Notes under the pieces: model-generated
Seen by the model: the letters and a program-made list of their open reading frames with translations, nothing else
Told to the model about the DNA's origin: nothing
Database searches by the model: none
Shown here: positions 6,744 through 12,677 of the stretch, in pieces
Layout: each line of letters starts with the position of its first letter
How positions within the stretch are numbered: position 1 is the stretch's first letter
Origin: Euryarchaeota archaeon UBA242
GTDB taxonomy: Archaea; Thermoplasmatota; Poseidoniia; Poseidoniales; Poseidoniaceae
NCBI GenBank assembly: GCA_002499015.1
Contig: DAJY01000045.1
Span: 16,215 to 28,891, forward strand
DNA: 12,677 nt
Direction of reading: 5' to 3'
Made by a program: the position numbers and the translations under genes

Positions 6744-9242
6744 TTATGCACCGATCAAATTGTCCACTTGACAAGATGGACATGCTACAATTGCCTTAGG
6801 AACACCTGCTGGGAGCGATATCTCAAATCCTGCTCCACAAGATTCGCAAACACATTTCAGTTCAGTTGCAACTGGGGCAACGGGGGCAGCTGGGACAATT
6901 TGTTGCTCAACAACTGCTGGAATATGCTGTTCTATAACTGCTGAAACTTGTTGTTCTACAACTGGGGCAACTTGTTGTTCCACAACTGCAGGACGAGTTC
7001 CTGACACTCCATCGGGAAGTGCAATTCCACCGCTTTCGACAATCGCTTTAGGTGCTTCATTTTGATTCGGTTGTGTCACTGATTGGGCTGCTGGTTGTGG
7101 AGTGGACATCTCATCTTCTTGCAATAGTGCTGATGCTTCTGCTGCTGAGGCAATACTTCCTGCACTCATTTGAGGTGCTTGAGAGTATCCGCTATTACTT
7201 GCAAATCCAAGGTCTGCAGTATTTTCATTACCATATATTGACTGTAATTCTGCTTCCTTTTCTGATAACTCTCTATCGGAGTTTGATTGAACTTCTCCAG
7301 CATCTAGCCCTGCTAATTGGGTAGCACTAGCAAATAATGGCAATGCTCTAGTTTGCTTCACAGCGGCCATGTGAGCAATCACTTCTGCTGCGGATAATCC
7401 TCTTCCCAACAAAATTTCGCTTGCTATCCGAGATTGCCACCTTCTATGGCCCAAGATTGCAACTGCAGATGTAATCGCTACAACAAATAGAACCAAAAAC
7501 AAAATCGGAGTGAGTCCTTCTTGTATTGGTGCCGATGCTACATTGACTGCAAAGGCGTGTGAATCTGAATTATTTGATTCATCAAATACGGTTAAGACTA
7601 CTTCATTACGGCCAATTTGATTGAAGGTGATAGTGGTTTTATATCCAAGTAAATCTGCATCATCCCTAGGATTTCCATTGTTATCAGTGTCCCTGCTCGG
7701 TTGCAAATCCCAGTGATAACGTAACTTGGTGATATCATCGTAGGAATCTGTGGCTGAAACTGAGAAGGTGAGTTTTTCTCCAACAGTCCCAGCAGATGCA
7801 AATCCTTCAAGACTGGATGAGTCGAGTACTGGGAGTGTTGTATCTAAAACAATCACGCTAGTCATAATCGAATTTGTATTTCCCGCTCCATCAGAAACTG
7901 TTAGCCCAATACTGTGGCTACCAATGTCATTCCAACTTAGAAGAATTGAATTGTTTTGGCCATATGGCGAACCATCGTAGGTCCATGCACAGGTCAATTC
8001 TGTGTAATCATCAGTACTTGAATCGCAATTGAAAGAAATAGATTGGCCAATATTTACTCTCCACCCATTACTGACCGGCAATCCACTGCCGCTAATCCTA
8101 GCAACTGGATCTACGACATCAATCACTGTAATCGAATGATTTGTTTGAGCGATTTCTCCTGTTTGTGAAGTCGCAGTAAGAGTTACTGTTTTGAGACCGG
8201 GGGTTTGCCAAGTAGCTTCAACTTCCCAGCCATTGGCATCATCATTTGCCAATCCATCTGCGGAATAAAAATCCCAACTCAATGTATCGATTTGTTGTAA
8301 CTTATTTGGAGTTGAATATGCATTCAATGTGATAGCTTGTCCTATTGCCACTGTTGAATTATCTTCATCAACAATGATTGGATTTAGTGGTGGTGCTAAC
8401 TCAACTCTAACCGTCATTCTAACCTCTTCGCTTCCATCGGCACCACCCACTGGAGTATCGGTATTATCTGCGATAACAACTAATTCTTGGCCATCTAATT
8501 CTGCAGGAACCAACCAAGTCATAGAAGCGGAGTCGGCCACATTTTGCAAAGCTCCTCCGCTAACATATAGTGAACCAACGCCACCACTTGCATACAGGTC
8601 ATACATTTGCTTTGTTTGTAAATATACATCGGCTTGTCCTTGCAAAGCCCAGGCGGAAATGACGATAGATGTTCCTGCGTCTAATTTTAAATCATCACCG
8701 GACAATAGCACTTGACTACTTTGGTTATCGATCTGAATCAAATTGTGGAATGGTGTCCAATAAGATTGGTCCATTTTATCTACTGAGATAGAAATCTGTG
8801 AATCCTCACCACCTTGGTCACCCATGCCTTGGTCACCATCATGAGCCAAATTATCTAGAACAACATACCACGTTTTTGCAGTAATAGATGCTGGAACTTG
8901 CCAATTGAATTGGTATTGTCCTTCCGCATTTTCTGTGCTTACAATCTGTTCAAAGGCGTTGCGATATGATTGGCCTAAGTCATATGCTTGGACTCCGTTC
9001 TCATCAAACAGTAATAGGTCGATAGGTTGTAAGATTGTTATATCAAATTGATAGACATCTCCCGATTGCAATTGTCCTAAATTTACTTTGACACAAGCGT
9101 CACCTGCGACACCCGTTGAAGGTAGAAAACTTGCGACATCATCCTGTAAGCAATCAGGAGTTGCTCGCCCTGATTCGGCTGCAATAGCAGAAGGCCAAAT
9201 CATCATGACGACCAGTATTAGAGCAACGATGCGAGATTGCAT
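6744..9242 (-). CDS. Transmembrane surface protein with PKD/Ig-like domains and a cytoplasmic C-terminal zinc ribbon, 832 aa
   Basis: Residues 1-22 are a signal peptide (hydrophobic core ALILVVMMIW, cleavage near AIAA). Two beta domains follow (about 50-155 and 165-282); the first resembles prepeptidase C-terminal (PPC) domains (GDVYQFDI, DLLLFDENG). Three PKD/Ig-like domains cover about 288-375, 377-467 and 469-568, with typical strand motifs such as HSIGLTVSDGAGN at 443-455. C406 and C418 could form a disulfide in the second. One membrane helix spans about 576-598, followed by basic HRRWQSR, so the tail is cytoplasmic. The tail has a helical part (600-650), a low-complexity Gln/Ala/Pro region, four copies of an eight-residue VVEQQ repeat (753-784), and a zinc ribbon with C799-x2-C802 and C821-x2-C824, similar in layout to MJ0042-type ribbons. 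The architecture suggests a surface-binding protein with an inner adaptor or signalling end; the ligand is unknown. The gene starts 46 bases after the RNase Z stop, and GAGGCGA ten bases before the ATG may be a weak ribosome site. Confidence 0.9.
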   Translation of the reverse strand: MQSRIVALILVVMMIWPSAIAAESGRATPDCLQDDVASFLPSTGVAGDACVKVNLGQLQSGDVYQFDITILQPIDLLLFDENGVQAYDLGQSYRNAFEQIVSTENAEGQYQFNWQVPASITAKTWYVVLDNLAHDGDQGMGDQGGEDSQISISVDKMDQSYWTPFHNLIQIDNQSSQVLLSGDDLKLDAGTSIVISAWALQGQADVYLQTKQMYDLYASGGVGSLYVSGGALQNVADSASMTWLVPAELDGQELVVIADNTDTPVGGADGSEEVRMTVRVELAPPLNPIIVDEDNSTVAIGQAITLNAYSTPNKLQQIDTLSWDFYSADGLANDDANGWEVEATWQTPGLKTVTLTATSQTGEIAQTNHSITVIDVVDPVARISGSGLPVSNGWRVNIGQSISFNCDSSTDDYTELTCAWTYDGSPYGQNNSILLSWNDIGSHSIGLTVSDGAGNTNSIMTSVIVLDTTLPVLDSSSLEGFASAGTVGEKLTFSVSATDSYDDITKLRYHWDLQPSRDTDNNGNPRDDADLLGYKTTITFNQIGRNEVVLTVFDESNNSDSHAFAVNVASAPIQEGLTPILFLVLFVVAITSAVAILGHRRWQSRIASEILLGRGLSAAEVIAHMAAVKQTRALPLFASATQLAGLDAGEVQSNSDRELSEKEAELQSIYGNENTADLGFASNSGYSQAPQMSAGSIASAAEASALLQEDEMSTPQPAAQSVTQPNQNEAPKAIVESGGIALPDGVSGTRPAVVEQQVAPVVEQQVSAVIEQHIPAVVEQQIVPAAPVAPVATELKCVCESCGAGFEISLPAGVPKAIVACPSCQVDNLIGA
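6891..6986 (-). repeat. In-frame tandem repeat, four 24-base units encoding VVEQQ-type octapeptides
   Basis: Four consecutive eight-residue units (VVEQQVAP, VVEQQVSA, VIEQHIPA, VVEQQIVP) are encoded by 24-base units in the cytoplasmic linker of the 832-residue membrane protein, just before its zinc ribbon. The period is exact, and the units differ at several bases, so the repeat is not very recent. The Val/Ile spacing with Pro at unit ends suggests a stiff, extended or short helical linker. Confidence 0.85.
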
Positions 9243-9288
9243 GATTTGGCCCTCGCCTCAACACACTTCAATAGTTTGCTTGCTTGAA

Positions 9289-10431
9289 TCAACGACTCCA
9301 GCCATTACCGTTCCAAAACAGATGGACAATTTGGCCATCATTTTCAACAATTATTCTGTCACCATCTGAAAGTGCTGAGCAAGAAATTGCGCTATCTTGT
9401 AGAATTGATTGTGCCTCTCTCAAAGGTTCTCCTGAATCTTTGGTTCTAGAAGAATAATGAGTTATCGCTAGGTGTTTAGCGCCGCACTGAACGGCTGTTC
9501 TTGCAGCGCCAGTGGCAGTGCTATGCAAGAAATCATCAGCCCATTTTGCTGCATCTTCAACGAAAGTTGCCTCGTGAATTAATAGATCACAATTATCTAA
9601 ATCTATAATTCCTGATGCCAGTTCTGCTGTATCTCCTGAGATTATTACCCGCAAGCCATTTTTAGGCTCACCTCTAAAGTCAGCAGCGTATAATTTTGTG
9701 CCGTCATCTAATTCAATATCTTGGCCGCTAGCCAATGCCCCTTTTTGCTCAACATTAAGTCGGTTTTCTGCCGCCTTCATTCGATTGAAAGTACCATATT
9801 TTGATTTTGATTCAACCATCCATGCACAAGATGGTACTGAATGGTTAGTTTTCAAGGGGCAAAGTTTGTTGTTTTTCCATTTCGAAGGTTGAGGCATACC
9901 TTGTAATTGATGGACACTATTTTGTTGTGCATCGAATTCTAGCCAGCGATTATTTTCAATATCCCCTAGCACCCAACGGATTGGGTAAGATAGGGCTTCG
10001 TGATTCCCTCCTAATGATTGCCAATATCTGAACTGGCGCGCTAGTTCTGCAGGAGGTGCTTGGTCAGGGATTTGTTGATTATTCAACAGTGAGTCGAATA
10101 CTTCCTCGCTAGTAGGCCCTAAGACCAATAATGGACTATCTCTATTGTCTAAACTCATGCTCTGTAACCATGGCAATAATCCCCAGGTATGGTCCAAATG
10201 CCCATGGGTTAAACATACGGCATCAATTTTTGCTGTTTTCAAAGTTGTACCTTTCTCAAAAAGTTTCAGATTCTTGCGTTGATTGGCAAATCGTGTTTGA
10301 AAACCTTCACCAGCATCGATAACAACATTGCCCTCATCACATTTTATGATGCTTCCACTCACTTGTCTTTTGGATGTAGGACGGGCCGAAGCAGTACCAA
10401 GAACGTGAACATCGAATGCCAAATAATTCAC
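9289..10431 (-). CDS. rnz: Ribonuclease Z (tRNA 3'-end endonuclease), metallo-beta-lactamase fold
   Basis: RNase Z cuts precursor tRNA after the discriminator base so that CCA can be added. Family hallmarks are present in order: LGTASARPTSKR near the start, the GEGFQTR loop (41-47), the zinc motif THGHLDH (H76, H78, D80, H81), NHSVPS with H197, SGDT with D267, HEATF (286-290), HSTATGA (H303) and THYSSR (H325). These give a full metal-binding set, so the enzyme should be active. At 380 residues it is longer than the usual 300-320; the extra length lies mainly between about 115 and 190, where the tRNA-gripping arm would sit in relatives, though the arm itself is not obvious. The start taken is GTG at 10431, one base after the PRC-barrel stop. 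A TTG at 10422 has a better placed ribosome site and would remove three residues. Confidence 0.93.
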   Translation of the reverse strand: MNYLAFDVHVLGTASARPTSKRQVSGSIIKCDEGNVVIDAGEGFQTRFANQRKNLKLFEKGTTLKTAKIDAVCLTHGHLDHTWGLLPWLQSMSLDNRDSPLLVLGPTSEEVFDSLLNNQQIPDQAPPAELARQFRYWQSLGGNHEALSYPIRWVLGDIENNRWLEFDAQQNSVHQLQGMPQPSKWKNNKLCPLKTNHSVPSCAWMVESKSKYGTFNRMKAAENRLNVEQKGALASGQDIELDDGTKLYAADFRGEPKNGLRVIISGDTAELASGIIDLDNCDLLIHEATFVEDAAKWADDFLHSTATGAARTAVQCGAKHLAITHYSSRTKDSGEPLREAQSILQDSAISCSALSDGDRIIVENDGQIVHLFWNGNGWSR

Positions 10432-10434
10432 CTC
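10428..10434 (-). promoter_or_regulatory. Strong Shine-Dalgarno GAGGTGA overlapping the annotated RNase Z start
   Basis: GAGGTGA matches seven bases of a typical archaeal anti-Shine-Dalgarno (TCACCTC). It overlaps both the TGA stop of the PRC-barrel gene and the GTG at 10431. If it is the ribosome site, the start five bases downstream would be the TTG at 10422, giving a protein that begins MAFDVHVLG. Confidence 0.45.
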
Positions 10435-10714
10435 AGTTGAGTGGTATTGGAGTTGCAGGGAACCAGCGTAATACCACTATACGATCTATCCCTCTAACCC
10501 AGCGCCATGGAACGGCTAGGTGAATACTTCCCTCAACTAATTGAGGGTCGGTTTCTCTAACAAATAAGTGAGTGCATTGCATTGTATTTTCATCGATAAC
10601 AGCATCGTGAACAAGGCCGAGTCGGCGCCCATCTGGGAGATAGACTTCGAGACCTGAAAGTCTCGTCATCACATCCTCGCCTTGCACCATGCTTTGACCT
10701 GTAGTATAGCCCAT
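10433..10714 (-). CDS. Small PRC-barrel domain protein, 93 aa
   Basis: The protein is a single PRC-barrel, the small beta-barrel also found in the RimM ribosome-maturation factor and in photosynthetic reaction-centre H subunits. Visible signatures are RLSGLEVYLPDGRRLGLVHD followed by the strand AVIDENT and a later segment VPWRWVRGIDRIVVLRW. There is no signal peptide or membrane helix, so it is cytoplasmic. The ATG at 10714 is chosen; a TTG just before it is less likely. An internal ATG at 10669 would start right at the domain (MTRLSGLEV), giving 78 residues, and is a real alternative. It sits between L15e and RNase Z, one base from the latter. Archaeal stand-alone PRC-barrel proteins have been tied to cell division (CdpB type) and possibly to RNA work; the context here favours an RNA or ribosome link, but that is inference. 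Confidence 0.85.
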   Translation of the reverse strand: MGYTTGQSMVQGEDVMTRLSGLEVYLPDGRRLGLVHDAVIDENTMQCTHLFVRETDPQLVEGSIHLAVPWRWVRGIDRIVVLRWFPATPIPLN

Positions 10715-10762
10715 CAATAAATCCGCCTATTGTAAAATGAATCCTACAACGACAATTAATGA

Positions 10763-10783
10763 AGCCTTAACAAATCAAAGGCT
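10763..10783 (-). terminator. Weak hairpin after L15e, possible terminator or processing site
   Basis: AGCCTT and AAGGCT form a perfect 6-bp stem around a nine-base loop in the gap between the L15e stop and the PRC-barrel start. On the minus strand it is followed by UCAUUAAUU, which is U-rich but has no real U-tract. It could thin out transcription after the highly expressed ribosomal gene, or be chance. Confidence 0.25.
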
Positions 10784-10802
10784 GAAATGAATTGTGAGTA
10801 AA

Positions 10803-11405
10803 TCACTTTCCACGGTTCAGGTTTGCCTTTAGAGAAGGACGTAGCTTTTCTGCACCCTTACCCTTGTTGTACAATCCACGACCGCGCTTTCCAGCAGAGG
10901 TCAGACCACGGTAAACACGCCCACGGTGGGACTTGTTTCCATTTGCACGGGAGAATACACCAAGTTGCTTGTCAGCGATTATTGATGGGTGGTCGGTATC
11001 GATCAGGATAACCTCGTAGAACTTGTGCTTTCCATCTTGGCCAACCCAATATGAGTTTAGAACTTCTAAATTAGGGAAGTGACGTGCAACACGCTCTTCA
11101 GCCATACGCTGAATATTCTTACCCATGGTAATCTTCTTCATACCCATCTTGGATGGCTTACGCTTCATGTTAATCTTACTCTTACGAAGTCCACCACGGC
11201 GGACTCTGGTTCTGATTACAACAACGCCTTGCTTTGCCTTGTAGCCCATTCTGCGAGCAGCATCTAAACGAGTAGGACGCTCGATACGGCAATTTACCGG
11301 CTCTCTGCGCCATTCTGCCATACGAGCCTGACGATACATGTGAGGAAGAGCATCTTTTGGACGCTTCCAAGTTGCACGAATATGATGATACAATCCTTGT
11401 GACAT
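10803..11405 (-). CDS. rpl15e: Large-subunit ribosomal protein L15e, 200 aa
   Basis: L15e is a large-subunit protein found in archaea and eukaryotes but not bacteria; it binds 23S rRNA. The match is strong throughout: TWKRPKD near the N-terminus, then EWRREPVNCRIERPTRLDAA, GYKAKQGVVVIRTRVRRGG, the basic MKRKPSKMG region, AEERVARHFPNLEVLNSYWV and KFYEVILIDTDHP, ending in a Gly/Lys/Arg-rich tail. The start is ATG 11405, giving MSQGLYHHIR as in relatives and a normal family length. The frame stays open upstream to a GTG at 11465, but that 20-residue extension has no counterpart in the family. Codon use leans to AAG and C-ending codons, unlike the AT-rich neighbours, as expected for high expression. 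It is the first gene of the minus-strand run, divergent from the YdjM-like gene. Confidence 0.97.
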   Translation of the reverse strand: MSQGLYHHIRATWKRPKDALPHMYRQARMAEWRREPVNCRIERPTRLDAARRMGYKAKQGVVVIRTRVRRGGLRKSKINMKRKPSKMGMKKITMGKNIQRMAEERVARHFPNLEVLNSYWVGQDGKHKFYEVILIDTDHPSIIADKQLGVFSRANGNKSHRGRVYRGLTSAGKRGRGLYNKGKGAEKLRPSLKANLNRGK

Positions 11406-11446
11406 GTTGAACACTCTGCTTCTCAGCGTTCTGCCGACCAAACTCC

Positions 11447-11454
11447 CCTTTATG
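11447..11454 (-). promoter_or_regulatory. Possible TATA box for L15e
   Basis: The minus strand reads CATAAAGG here, centred about 45 bases before the ATG at 11405. This would put transcription start near 11424 and leave a leader of about 18 bases. It resembles the GATAAAG before the S8 protease gene. Other AT-rich candidates lie further upstream, so this is tentative. Confidence 0.25.
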
Positions 11455-11572
11455 AGTCTGTCCACGCGGCTAAACGGAGTACTATGTCGCGATTGGCTGT
11501 CCTAGATGCCAATAATTCACTTTGCTTAATGCCATTATTTTACCCTATTGGCTCACCAAACACCGAAAAAAT

Positions 11573-11607
11573 AGTAATGATTACTTATTTTCTTACAATT
11601 CTTGTAA
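11573..11607. repeat. Two short dyads between divergent genes, possible operator
   Basis: AGTAA-TGA-TTACT (11573-11585) and TTACAA-TTC-TTGTAA (11593-11607) are perfect palindromic arms, each around a three-base centre. Their centres (11579 and 11600) are 21 bases apart, two turns of DNA, so two dimers could bind one face. They lie in the 267-base gap between L15e and the YdjM-like gene. The region is AT-rich, so chance is possible. Nothing else clear is seen in this gap apart from the TATA-like sites. Confidence 0.35.
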
Positions 11608-11643
11608 TGTTAAAATAATAGTTCCAATATCTGTAACAATGAG

Positions 11644-11651
11644 TATTTTAA
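11644..11651 (+). promoter_or_regulatory. Possible TATA box for the YdjM-like gene
   Basis: TATTTTAA is centred about 25 bases before the ATG at 11673. That is the usual archaeal TATA-to-start distance, so the transcript would be leaderless, in line with the absence of a Shine-Dalgarno sequence. Confidence 0.3.
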
Positions 11652-11672
11652 TCGAGGCTTTTACGGAACCAC

Positions 11673-12206
11673 ATGGACATGATTACCCATGCTATCATCG
11701 GCGCCATTATCGCCGAACTAGTATTGTGGGAAAAGCCGTCTCAACAACGAAAACGTGGAAGATGGATAGGGGCGTTTTTGGGTATTGCTCCTGATTTTGC
11801 AGCAATTCCTGCACAACTTGTTTTTTCATGGTCAGCAGGTGATTGGCCTTGGGTCTATGACCCTGCACATTGGGCTGGGGCTGAGGATTCTATGTGGCTT
11901 GCAGGATACTGGTTCACTCATTCTCTTCTTTTACCATTATTGGTTTTCATTTATTTCAAATACAAAAATTGGCGAACTTGGATGGTAGTGGCATGGGCTA
12001 GTCATGCCGCTAGCGACATTATATCGCACACTGGAGCATGGTCTATGTGGCCTTTTTTCCCATTGCCTGGTCAAATCGAAGGTGTTGGCGACCCTTGGAG
12101 TTGGTCGCCAGTTTGGTGGTTGATTTCAGTAATGATAGCATTGGCAGCATGGTATTCTGTTTCTGTGATGACAATGCAATGGAGAATCAATAACGAAAGA
12201 GTTTGA
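11673..12206 (+). CDS. YdjM-like membrane-bound metal-dependent hydrolase, 177 aa
   Basis: This is a membrane protein of the YdjM/DUF457 type (COG1988-like), whose members carry His and Asp residues thought to bind metal and whose substrate is generally unknown. Seen in order are THAIIGA (H6) in the first helix, the basic loop QQRKRGR, GIAPDFAAIP (D41), FTHSLLLPLLVF (H83), and ASHAASDIISHTG (H111, D115, H119) followed by WPFFP, the family's typical C-terminal block. About four membrane helices are expected (near 5-18, 32-52, 76-96, 146-166), with a further short hydrophobic stretch at about 102-112. An ATG at 11679 is an alternative start that drops only two residues. The gene diverges from L15e and is followed after 34 bases by the methyltransferase on the same strand, so the two may share a transcript; no shared function is evident. 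Confidence 0.75.
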   Translation: MDMITHAIIGAIIAELVLWEKPSQQRKRGRWIGAFLGIAPDFAAIPAQLVFSWSAGDWPWVYDPAHWAGAEDSMWLAGYWFTHSLLLPLLVFIYFKYKNWRTWMVVAWASHAASDIISHTGAWSMWPFFPLPGQIEGVGDPWSWSPVWWLISVMIALAAWYSVSVMTMQWRINNERV

Positions 12207-12240
12207 CGATGAGCAGGCTCTTGAGCAGTTTGTGTAACGG

Positions 12241-12677
12241 ATGGTCATGGCAGGCCAAGTGACCGGAAGAGATGCAGTCCTCTCTGCATTGCAGCAAGGG
12301 CAAGCCTTGGACATGGTATTGGTCGATAGAGAGAAAGATACAACTCTCATCAGGGAACTTTGTCAACAAAATGGAGTTCCTTTACAAGAAGGTTCAACCA
12401 ATGACTTGTGGAGAATGTCGCATGATGGTGCACAAGATGCTTTGGCTTTGATTGGAAGAAATATTGAGGGGACTCTTGATGAAGTTATGCAAAGAGGTGG
12501 AACCATTTGGTTCTTTGACGGAGTTGAATATTCAACAAATCTCGGCTTTACAATACGAACTGCGGAAGTTTCTGGAGCTGATGCAGTTGTTCTCAATGTT
12601 GCTAAAACCCATGAAGAGAGAAGAACTATTCGTAGAGCCAGCATGAGGGCAGATCGCTTTCTCCCCGTTGTCTATTC
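12241..12677 (+). CDS. SpoU/TrmH-family RNA 2'-O-methyltransferase, C-terminal part beyond window
   Basis: SpoU-family (SPOUT class) enzymes transfer a methyl group from S-adenosylmethionine to ribose 2'-hydroxyls in rRNA or tRNA. The window holds the first 145 codons. Residues 5-75 match the SpoU substrate-binding domain in layout (GRDAVLSAL, DMVLVDREKD, a central NGVPL-x-EGS). The catalytic domain begins near 87, with WFFDGVEYSTNLGFTIRTAE holding the motif 1 Asn and Arg (N100, R106), then VSGADAVVLN and RRASMRADRFLPVV. The SAM-binding motifs 2 and 3 lie past the window end. The usual Pro of the P-x-N motif is Ser here (S98). In-frame TAA at 12235 limits the start to ATG 12241 or 12247. RNA target (tRNA or 23S rRNA) cannot be told from this part. 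Confidence 0.9.
   Translation, partial: MVMAGQVTGRDAVLSALQQGQALDMVLVDREKDTTLIRELCQQNGVPLQEGSTNDLWRMSHDGAQDALALIGRNIEGTLDEVMQRGGTIWFFDGVEYSTNLGFTIRTAEVSGADAVVLNVAKTHEERRTIRRASMRADRFLPVVY

Noticed and set aside
6891..6986. CRISPR-like or mobile repeat
   Set aside because: The units are direct, with no spacers, in frame and encode a regular octapeptide, so this is a protein repeat.
8329..8715. 128-codon open frame on the plus strand
   Set aside because: It lies wholly inside, and opposite to, the strongly supported PKD-domain gene and has no recognisable domain or start signal.
10715..10717. TTG start for the PRC-barrel protein
   Set aside because: An ATG follows immediately, and no ribosome site favours the TTG.
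11406..11465. N-terminal extension of L15e from a GTG at 11465
   Set aside because: The 20 extra residues have no counterpart in L15e, while ATG 11405 gives the expected N-terminus and length.
12126..12644. Minus-strand open frames at the window end
   Set aside because: They are opposite to the YdjM-like and SpoU methyltransferase genes, both supported by family motifs, and they resemble no family.

Overview
The window looks like a piece of an AT-rich euryarchaeal genome. The best fit is a planktonic Thermoplasmatota relative (Marine Group II/Poseidoniales or Marine Group III type), but this is inferred from gene content and not from a phylogenetic marker search. The firm evidence for an archaeon is a complete ribosomal protein L15e, a family absent from bacteria. 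Supporting evidence is a stand-alone PRC-barrel protein, RNase Z, and several very large exported proteins. Some starts also carry Shine-Dalgarno sequences that match an archaeal 16S 3' end (GGTGA, GAGGTGA).

Layout. Seven genes lie on the minus strand and two on the plus strand, diverging from an intergenic region at about 11406-11672. Read in the direction of transcription, the minus-strand run is L15e (11405-10803), PRC-barrel protein (10714-10433), RNase Z (10431-9289), an 832-residue membrane protein with Ig/PKD-like exterior domains and a C-terminal zinc ribbon (9242-6744), a 1554-residue secreted protein of unknown function (6624-1960), a 226-residue single-pass membrane protein (1955-1275), and a subtilisin-like S8 protease that runs off the window start (1200-1). 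The plus-strand genes are a YdjM-like membrane metal-dependent hydrolase (11673-12206) and a SpoU/TrmH-family RNA 2'-O-methyltransferase that runs off the window end (12241-12677).

How the genes relate. The first three minus-strand genes form an information-processing block: L15e, a small PRC-barrel protein and the tRNA 3'-processing nuclease, the last two separated by one base. The next four form a cell-surface block made only of exported or membrane proteins. In that block the giant protein and the 226-residue protein are almost certainly translationally coupled: a GGTGA ribosome binding site overlaps the stop of the first and sits four bases before the start of the second. The surface block may work as one unit, with a protease, a large secreted beta-rich protein, a small membrane partner and a transmembrane protein that could link the exterior to a cytoplasmic zinc ribbon. 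That is inference from adjacency.

No tRNA, rRNA, CRISPR array, insertion sequence or integrase was seen. There is no stretch over 300 bases without a gene. The most interesting unexplained items are the 1554-residue protein, the transmembrane zinc-ribbon protein with its four-copy 24-base repeat, and paired dyads between the divergent promoters.
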